Assembly (NCBI GenBank): GCA_026874595.1
Contig: CM049307.1
Span: 46,497,678 to 46,561,677 of the forward strand
Direction: 5' to 3'
DNA: 64,000 nt
Origin: Sipunculus nudus
Lineage: Eukaryota; Annelida; Sipuncula; Golfingiida; Sipunculidae
The position numbers and the translations under genes are program-made. This document shows positions 51,093 to 61,400 of this stretch, piece by piece; position 1 is the first letter of the stretch, and each line of letters opens with the position of its first letter. The notes under the pieces were generated by a model that worked only from the letters and a program-made list of their open reading frames with translations, was not told where the DNA came from and did not search any database.

Positions 51093-52310
51093 ATATAGTG
51101 TTGGAAGATCTAACATTTACAGCTCTAAACTTACCCTAAACGACTAATCCGTCCGTTGACATCGTACACATAAATACCTGTAAAATGTACAATATTGTAA
51201 CCCACAATTTATTTATTTATTATTTATTCATTCTACGTATTGCATCATCTGCGTTCGCGTAATCTTACAGGTTGCATGATCCAATTGGTTCGCGGGAATC
51301 GAAGAATTCATGTCAATTTTGCCGTCCTTTTCTCTTTAATTCTGGCTAAATTTTCGCAAACATGTATATGGGATATATAAGCTTTTTTCACGTCGAAAAG
51401 CAGTGGATACATCATACATGCAGCCTATATATAGCATGCCCAATCATGTGTAATGGTCGATAAAACTATAGCTTTTCAGAGATGCACGTTTCTGCCATGT
51501 TTCTTCCAATGTCGTTCGTTCCGTTGTTCTCTGCCTAGGACATTATATCATGAAACTTGACTTAATAGCCACTATACTCGTGTGCACTATCGTTTAACTC
51601 ACTTTCAGTGCATTCCTAGTTAGCACCTCAATTATTCCAGGAACGACTGGTTTATTTGCGCAGAATTTGGCGCAGATACACGTGCCTCTCCAATACTGTC
51701 GTCCATAATCCTGCATATATGTGGCTTTGCATGTCAATTTCATATTTAACTGTTAATACTTTATATGTTTATTCCGGTTTATTGCTTTTCATAAATATGG
51801 GCATTTGTGTTTAACAAAAAGAGGTACAGGTTGAAAGGCGAGTGCTAATAATGCAGCTTAAAAATGCGCATCAAAATTTTAAATAAATTCATTGTTTTTA
51901 TTTTGCTTTTTGAACGCAATAATAATTTATTGGCAGCTTTTCTTAGCAGTAGCTGCTTATATATTCATTCATAAATGCCACATGCGATTCTAGTGCAAAA
52001 GAGATTATAACACTGCATGTATATGATGAGTTTCCATATATTTTCATACTCGGAGGCACATTTCGTATAGCTTTTCTCAGCAACAGTCGTTTGTACTTCA
52101 TTGAAATTTGGATTTCACTTGTTTCTGTTTCAAAGACTATTCAAGAATTCTGTAACAGCGGGTGCAACCTATATTATTGGAAGAAAAGATAGGATTGATA
52201 TACCGGTAGACTGTTTTGAGGACCCTATAAGTGTTCAAATCAAAACACTTATTTCCAGTCTCTGGAATGATACAGCAAAACAGAATAATAATCATAAAAT
52301 TTATCACAAT

Positions 52311-52316
52311 TTTATT
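52311..52316 (-). promoter_or_regulatory. Candidate poly(A) signal of NOL11
   Basis: AATAAA on the minus strand about 150 bases beyond the NOL11 stop codon. Confidence 0.5.
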
Positions 52317-52463
52317 TCATTAAAATATTTTAACACAGTGTATCTATCCTCAGTTTGAAACCTGTCAAACCTGTTCCAAGTCAAGAAGGATCACCTACAT
52401 AGATAGGTGTGTTCCAAAATACATGGCTCAAAGTACCGGCAACAACTGGTGAGCTCTCCCAGT

Positions 52464-55400
52464 CTATAAATGCAGGGTTTCAATGCAGTATAGTCCAACA
52501 TTCTGTTTCTTGATGAACGTCTGTGACAGCTGAGACAGGATATTTTCCAGGCTTATCAGCTCATCATAAAACTGCACCTGAAAGAGGAAGAAGAAAAAAT
52601 TTTAACAAAGCTTCCATATTCATAGTTTTGCAATCACTTTTAACCTATAACCTTTATGGGTAATATTCAGAATTTCAAGCTGCCAGCAGATTTACAATTA
52701 CTAATTTGTCCATCTGGGTTTACTTATAACTCATGTGTAACCCAATGACTACAAACCCAACAGTTTTTTTTCACTTTGAAATACTGTTTATAACATCATA
52801 CTACATGAAATTACTGTGTAAATGCTACTTACTTTAGTACCAGGTACTACCTTCTCAAACACAATTGCTATCACACAGGCTACAAACCTGTTCACTCTCA
52901 CATACCCAGTACTCACTCTCACACTTTCTCACTCTCATGTTATAGATGCAAACTTTCACCTATGCTGGCTACAAATAGCTACTCATATATCAAGCTCAGA
53001 ACTGAGACACCAGCTTCTTAGACACTAGCTACTCACTAAAATGCTCCTCAAACATTAGCTACTTACCTGAGATTCAACCAGCTGGTGCAGCTCCAGCAGC
53101 AGTTCACGGGAATCATCTGTTAGCAGCAGCTGTGTGAAGTGGGCATCTAGTAACATGTTCATCCAGTCAACTGCCTGTTAATGATACAATCAGAAAGCAA
53201 ACAGTCATCTATCATAATAAGACTGGGATCACTTGTTAATATTTTTCAGGATCTGGTATGATGTATGGAACTGTTAATAGTGATATTACCTGTACATGGT
53301 ATTCTTTTGTATGATTTTGGTGCACATATACCTGGTATGTGACTTTACATTTGAATATTTGGCAAAATAACCGAATACATGAAACCTGTAAAACAAGACC
53401 ATCCGCATGATTGGCCAAAACTGGTCTTAATCCACAAGTGGTTGTAAAAGAAGGTCAGTTATTACTAATGTGACTGCTTTTGGTCCACTCAAAGGTGGTC
53501 ATAATAGAGAGTTGGTCTTTCAGTCATGTACATTCAACTCTTTTGGATTGACACCATATTATAAAAAGAAATTAATCTACTTAAACTCAATACATACACA
53601 TTTTGATAATATACTTTGTAATGTGAAACACTTGAAATGTCATCCAGTAACGGGCCAATGAGTAACTGGTAAGGAGTATTGAGGAGAAAATGGTGTGAAA
53701 TGGTACAGAAAGGTGATTAAGTGAGAATATCATGCACATATCAGAACCCTTATGACCAACGAAATAAGTCATGTTACTTATATGTAATGCTGTGGTTGGC
53801 TTCATATTCGCGAGGCTGAAATTTTGCGATTTTTCCATTTTTAAGGTTTTGCGAGGGTTTCATTTTCGTGATCTCACAAGAACCTTTGTCAAATCTTTGG
53901 CAAAGCCATATACCTGTGTGTATTATAAAATAAGAATAAGTCATGAGTTTGTGACATTTTCTTATATAATGATAGGCCCGCACACACAGAATAAGTGGTT
54001 TAGTTCAAATTTAAGGCTTACATTTCCCTATACCTGCAAGGATGTAATTTATTAAAAAAAATTTCTCTGTTTTAACCTTTTACCATACAAGTATTTATTA
54101 CACTAAATAAGAAGGACATTCTCAATTGGCCAATTATTCCCAAGGGTTTCATTTTCGCGATTATTTCCCATTCGCGAATATCGCGAAATTAAAACCCTCG
54201 CGAACAAAAAGGGAACCACAGTATGTTCCTTATTTAATCAAAAGTTAACCTTGATAATTACTCTATACAAGTATCTCTTTACGTACCTGTGAAGCACTGG
54301 GACTGCCTGATTTCTGCTGTGGGTTTGATGACAACAGAAAAGACAGGTATTTCAAGAGGTTCTGAAATGATAGGGTTCAACCTTCATGTAACATATCTCT
54401 AAGTCAGTGGAATTTAATATAATCTACTATTTTTTTCCATTTAAAGTCCTTATAGTAGCTACCTACTTACTAGCTACTACTTACTTTTTACCAGCTCTTT
54501 GCCTTTCAGATGTATCTGAAAATCTTTTATTTTTAATTCCTCACATTAATGTTTAACGCTCAAAGCTATTTCCCAATTAATAGATAAATAAAGAATGAAT
54601 AAAGCTAAGAAAAGCTGAAACCTTCACAAGGTTAGAAAGTATCAAATATATAAAAATGTGAGTAAAAAACTAAACATTATGTAGCAAACAAATAAGTAAA
54701 TATAACTATTCTTAGCACTGTATATAAAATTTTTCATGTATATTTTGACATTTTCTTACTTACCATGACTTCTTCAAAGCCAATCTCCCTCAGATGATTC
54801 ACTAGAAATGCTTCATTGAAAGATAACGACAATACCTGGTTACTGGAGGTTAATTAAGGAAGGCAACTGGAACGTGCATACTTGTGACAGTATTCAATCA
54901 GCCAATAAAGTGCTCATGGACATACAGATTTTAAGATTAGGAAGGTGACTGCATTATGAAGACTGATGGCCTGATGTATAATTCTTCTGGATTTCACTGA
55001 ATTTCACTAGCAAAGAAGTGAGCGGCTATGGGATTAGAACCCATAACCACTTGATCACAAGTCCAGCAGCTTTGCCATTACATCCCCATGCTCCATGTCA
55101 AGGTTATCAAGGGGGGTCTGGACAGTCGAGTGGTAACCCAGGTTCAATCCTGGTGTAGCTATGAGAGTAGGTTGTAGATACCCGTCCAAGGTCAGTGGTT
55201 TTCTCCAGGTTCTCTGGTTTCCTCCACCTCCACAGACTACTGAACACAACCATCTAAGCCATGGAGAGTGCTTACCATTAGTTATGATATCTAGTTGTAC
55301 AATCTATGTAAAATAAATAAGCTGTCATCTTTGCCATTATCAGGGCTCCCATCAGTGCTCCAGAAGAATCTTAAAGAGCACTCAGCTGAGACAAAAATAT

Positions 55401-58400
55401 GAGTTTACAGGAATTTTCAGCCAAAACATAAGAACAAAATAGGAGGTTTCTCTGCACAATCAACAAGGTAACTTTTACATGACTATCTGTTCTCCAAGTA
55501 GCTTCTGATGATCTGTTTAAGGTCTGTTTGATTTGTTTATATGATTGTACTTGACTGCAGTATAGAGTTGTAAAAAAGAGCGAAAAGTTTCAATAACAAT
55601 GGGTCTATATAACTTGAGAATTCAGTAATAATAGTTATATCAGAAACATGATTTTGCAGTGAAAAAATACAAGAAAGTATAGATTATTATGGCCTAAATG
55701 CTGAAAAATATATGAATAAGAACAGATGATATTATTGATATGAAAATTTAGGAAATATAGGGAGGCAATTGGAGCCCTGCTTTATATCAAAGGTTAGCTA
55801 TCTGACCAGGTACTAGGTTTGTCAAGTCCTCTGATACCAACTGGTTTACAAGGATACATACAGGCTGCCTTCTTAGGACCGAGTGGACAGTTTTCTTCCA
55901 CGGATTTAACAAACACCTCAATGTCCTTGAACTTTTCTTCGTCAGTCCTGTATGAACAAGACAAAACAAATGTGTAAATGTGTTTTAAAATTGTCTTTTA
56001 TGCCATATATGAATCAAGTAATGATATTATCTCTTCAATGTTAAATAATTTTTATTTAAATAGATCTGCAAATTAGAAATTGGCTGACCAAATTATTGCT
56101 TATTTTAGATTCCTTTCATGGAGGAAGCTTCGGGTGGCTTTTAACTTAACTAGTGCCTTTTCAGCCTTCTGACATTAGAGAGTCTGCAAAAAGCATCAGT
56201 GTCTTTAATAAAAACCCACCCAGTGAGATATACAGACTGTACAGACCTGAGGAACAAGTTTAACGAGGATATCATAAATGACTCTGTGAGGTTATCCACA
56301 AAGGTCAAACAAAGACAGGTCAAGGTCAAGTCATGGTGTTCAAGCAGCTGAGGCAACAGCATTTCTGCATGGCTACAAATAAATCATAATTCAGGTATTA
56401 AACATACCATCTGCTCAAATATGCAAACTAAAAAAAGAGTGAAATATGAAAAGAACTGTGAAACCAGAGACCAATAATACCAATAATATATGCCATTTTC
56501 ATCCTTGTTGAAATAAGGAAAATTACACATAAAATATTTTAACCGTTTACTCTTTAAGTGTCATTTTCAATATAGACAGAGATTTCTCAAATATGGAACA
56601 TATTTTGAAAATCTTTTGTGGCTGACATCCAAACAAAGTTTATATTGTGGAAGGCACATTAAAATCTATTGAAATTTGATAATATCACACAAACCTCATT
56701 CTCTATGACAGACAATATACTTTATATCAGAATCTGGTTAAAACAAGAATTTATGCATCAAAGTTCTAATAACTGAACTGTGGAGTGTTGTCTGGAAATA
56801 TAACTCCTTGTTTATTTTGTTTATTGGAATTTCATGCAAGAACTAATTCCATTTTTTTAATAGAATGTCTATTTAAATTATTTTTATTAAGACCTACCTG
56901 GCCTGCAGTGCCCTATGTTTCAGAAGATCTTTGAGTTCAGCAGATGGCCAGAAGGATTTTTCCTTGCTAATTCTTCTTATCAGAGGATCAAGGTTACAAA
57001 GGCCTATTCTTCCTCCTTTATATATGTCTGTAAATTTTTTATATTCTTCTTGGAAATTCTTGTATGTTTTTACCTGCAATTACATTAACATTTAACAAAA
57101 AAAGCCTGCAATAAAATAAATACTGGTACACATAACTGTTGAACTTCTAAATTTATGTAAATATTCTGTATTCTTTATATACTTAAATATTCTTCTATCC
57201 ATTGCCAACATGAAACTGATCGAAATTTGATAGCAATGCTATGAAACTCAACATGGAACTCTTAAGAAAAGATAATTCTAGATCTAATTATAATTTCTGA
57301 ATCAAAATCTGTCAGTAATGAAGCATGTACATCAATGATTTAGTCTTCTTAGAATCATACAGTGTTATTTACAAATTAATTAGGGATGTCCTGCATTATA
57401 GGCCTCACAATTAGGGGTTAACTGATCAATCAAGCAAAATTTAAAGACAAAGACTGATTGGGGGGGGGGGGGGGGGGGGGAACTCTTACCTTTGCGGGAT
57501 CTGCCAGTCTGGATAAGGACTCATTATGGGATGAATTTATTGAGTCCTTCTGCAAAAAAAGACACATTTGAAACTTTATATTGTTTATTTTAATGCACAA
57601 ACCTACAATACATAAATCTGATCAGATTAAAAGAGGGTTTGAATGCTTATTAAATCATCCAGGTCAATTTACTATCTAAATTAAATTAACTTTCTAAATC
57701 AAATGATATGCCTATACTCTTTTAACTAGAAAGTTTATTGACTTTAGTGGGAAAATATGCATCCTGGGCTAGTTAAATTTAAAAACATATAATCTAAAAA
57801 AAAACAAGTCACAAGTAAATTCACAAAAATCTGTCTTTGAAAGGTTTACATATGCAATTGGTGAAAACTAGATGCCATTAACATCCAACCTATTGAGTTA
57901 AATATAAGTATATATGTAGAGTATGATATATAAAATAAATATACTTCAACTGTTTTGTAAACTGAAGGCATATTAGATTGGTTTTAATCATCTTCATCCC
58001 AGAAACATGATTGGTAAATTGATGGATACAACTGCCTCCACCAGGAGAGTAAGCATTCATCCCTGTTTGTGTGTGCTTGTGTGTGTGCATATTTGTTTAC
58101 AACCTAACTCCCACAATTAGAACAGAATCACATAAAAATTTTCGAATGTTTCAGGAATGGGCCAATGAAAAATCAGGTAGATTTAGGTGTGGATCTGGCA
58201 CATAATCAAGATTCAGGAACTTCATCAAGGAATATTCACAAATGTACAGTCACTTACACGTGAACGAACCTGGGAATATGGGCTGAATAAGTGAATGAAA
58301 GCATGATTTTGGGAGCATCCTACAATAGGGACCTCCCAACATGGCGGACGCTTGCATTCCTTAGAATGCAGATTTCTAGTTATTTGTCTTACCGCCTTGT

Positions 58401-61400
58401 TGTTAATTACCTGACTCCCTTTCCACGAGACTTCCTGGATACTGCTGTTTTCTGTACTTTGTGTGAACTTTCCCAGCAGTGCACTCAGCCTGGATGGTCC
58501 TCTAGTGTAAGGGACAGCTACCGTGCCCTTGGTACAGCACAGAACAATGTGGTTTTCCAGGCGAAACATCTGGTTTGAAAACAGGAAACTATATTAAGTA
58601 AGGATCTTTTATAATTCAAAGTCAAAAGTGTTTACATATAAGGTATTACCTCCCTTCCTAGGTCCTGGGTATAGGATTTGTTTTATGAATGCCATATAAT
58701 TATTATTTAACATTATGAAATTCATAATTAATTTAACTATTCCTAAGGTTATTAAATATATATATTAAAAGTTAATTCATAATTAAAGTAAGCAAGATTC
58801 TTGTGATTGTTATGAAGAATTTAAATTTCCAGTAGTGTTAACTTCAGTTCACTGAACTTTACCACAGGAAAATTATTTTTTTTCATGTTTAGCAGAAATC
58901 AAGTGATAGGCATATCACACAGCTATACACAATATTCATTAATAGCTATGCGTATGAATTAATCATTATAGTAAAAACACGTGTATTAATTAGAAACTTT
59001 CAATTAATGGTTTTGTCTGAACATCAATCACGTTTCTTCTTCCTTGTTTAAAGTAACATTTGCAATAACCACAATTTCATATGTTTGGTATTTTGTAAAT
59101 GGACCTTACTTTGGAGCACCTGGCACATTCTCTTGGTAGTGTTCTTGATTCCTGTACCGCTTTAAAATTCAGGTCCACCAAACCAACTGAGTCTGTCACA
59201 AACAGATTAACACATATACAACTTAGAAATACTGTTACAAATAAATTATCTGTGAATGAAAAAAAAAACGGAAAAGAAAACATAGAAACACAGCTAAATT
59301 TCAAATTACAGATATTTCCAAACTAAGAATAAAACTATTTGAGAAATAAAATTCTACAATAACATCTGTACACAGCTCATCCTGAAACCTGTGATATGAT
59401 TAGATGTTATGAACTTCTCTGAAAAAAAACATTAATATATATATATATATACACATAGAGAGAGAGAAAGAGTAAACATCTCATCCTTAATTAACCTACC
59501 CATGAACTTTATCCATATGCATTGATGAATAATCATAAGCACTGGACTTAAAGCAACCAATCAGGTGACTGTTAACATTGTAAAGCATCAAACATCCAAC
59601 AAAAACAAAATTTGGACAAGTTTGACAGAGCTCTGTCAAACAGGACACTTGTAGTCTGTACCAGTACTCATGTCGGCATGTTTCAATGATATTTTTTTTT
59701 ATACAAAGGAAACAGTATAAAAAGTTATAGGCAATGGGATGTAGAAGCCATTCCTCTGACTACCAAGTAAATAATAATGTCTTACCTGGCATGTAATTCA
59801 TATGAGACAAATACTTGAAAATATGGCAAGACAGTTCATGACTGCAATATATTCAACAATGGAGGACAGTGATTATCAGTTGATGACGTCAGTCAATGCA
59901 ACATCATACATCATCAACTTTTGTAATGTCATTATTATGTTGTAAGCAGCTCTTGCTACCATGGGCAAGGAAGACCTGTGTAGGAGCGTTTTGGGGGCTC
60001 ATTTAATAATAAGGTTAAAAGGGTGGAGCATTTAGGCTGTGGTGGATAGATCAATCACCTTCTGTCAGGTTGTCATCTGTGGCACCTGTTACAACAATGT
60101 GGTCAGTCCCGGCACACACCAACTTGGTTTCTTTTGTCACTGCTGTGAACTTGTGCATGCTCTTCACCTGTAGTACATCCTCATCCTCTGTCAGGTGTAT
60201 CTTCTTCAGCATCCCGTCTGACTCTGTAACATAAATGAGCATCAAGTAACCATATTTCATGTGCTGTCTACCATGTCACCAGCAGAATTGGTTCGAGAAC
60301 CATTACAGGCCTTGCTGTGATTGGCTGGTGAAAGTGTGGCACAATAGAGTGTATTTACTGCCTCCCCCAGGAGGGTATGTATTCATCCCTGTTCATGCGT
60401 GTATTCGTTAGAACATAACTCACGCAATCATGAATGGAATCTCATGAAATTTTCAGGCCATTTGAGCCAATCAATTAGATTTTGGAATGGATCTGGTGCA
60501 CGATCTGGATTCAGGAATGTCATCAAAGAATATTTACAAATGTACATTTATTTATGCATGAATAAACCTGGGAATATGGGTTAAATATTTAAGTTTTGGG
60601 AGCATCCAAAAATAGGGACCCCCCACACCGCATTCCTTATAATGCAGATATATCTAGTCTAAATATGACTTAATCTTTGAAATATAGGTTGTTTTTCTTT
60701 CTATAAAATTTTTTTTTTTATGTCGTCAGCTAGTAATACTGTGCTTTTATTCAGATCTAGATTTCATGTCACATTGGAGGGAGGGGGAGGGATTTCATGG
60801 CAGCATGTTCTAATAAGAATGCCTATAGCAGGGGCGTCAGCTCCTTAACAATCACACAGCCTCCAGCATTTTGTGTACATAAAACAGGAAAAGAAATTCT
60901 ACCAAGATATTCCATTTGTTCTACAGGAATCAAAAACTGACATTACTATTCTGTTTTATTACACAATTTACATGTAAATAAAACATTGAAAAGACACTAT
61001 TATTTACTTATTTTGCTAGACATATTATAGCAAATGAGATTAAGTTGAGTGGATACTTTGTTTATGGTTGAAATTTGGCCTGCAGAAATGTGTTTAATTT
61101 AACAGTTCAGAATTCTGTTCAGATTGTCAGTTTTAACCTCACAGGATATTTTTTATTTCATTGGCAAATGAAAGAATCTATGTATTTAATAAAATAAAGA
61201 TCTTTAGAACTCACCAAGAAGATACAGATCAATGGCATTAGGAGCTACAGGCCAAGCATCGCTGCACAGTAGTGTCCCAGTTATATCAATTTCACACAGT
61301 GTGTGATGTGTGGTCACCTTGCTGTCCTCACCAAAGGTCAACCAGTGCACTAGTACTTGACAACTGCCATCCTGTGTAACATATGTAAAACATTATACTG

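Larger units (their letters stand above)
54843..55857 (-). other. U12-type (minor spliceosome) intron of NOL11
   Basis: The donor reads GTATCCTTG (consensus GTATCCTTT). The branch site TTCCTTAAT at 54861-54853 matches the TTCCTTRAY consensus fully and ends about 10 bases before the AG acceptor (54844-54843). It is the only placement that keeps phase (2) and aligns CINQVLSLSF with human LLNAILHSAY. It contains the SINE pieces at 55018-55320. Confidence 0.88.

Noticed and set aside
55018-55087. Functional tRNA gene on the minus strand
   Set aside because: Box A- and B-like motifs and a T-arm are present, but acceptor and anticodon arms do not pair properly; more likely a SINE head.
55861-55862. 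U2-like GTATGT donor for the NOL11 exon, giving an exon end at 55862
   Set aside because: It leaves phase 1, whereas the only good acceptor requires phase 2; the GTATCC donor four bases on fits both phase and U12 consensus.
55787-55969. Alternative-frame ORF over the NOL11 exon at 55858-55947
   Set aside because: Wrong frame; the NOL11 frame reads TDEEKFKDIEV and NCPLGPKKAAC, consistent with neighbours and the family.
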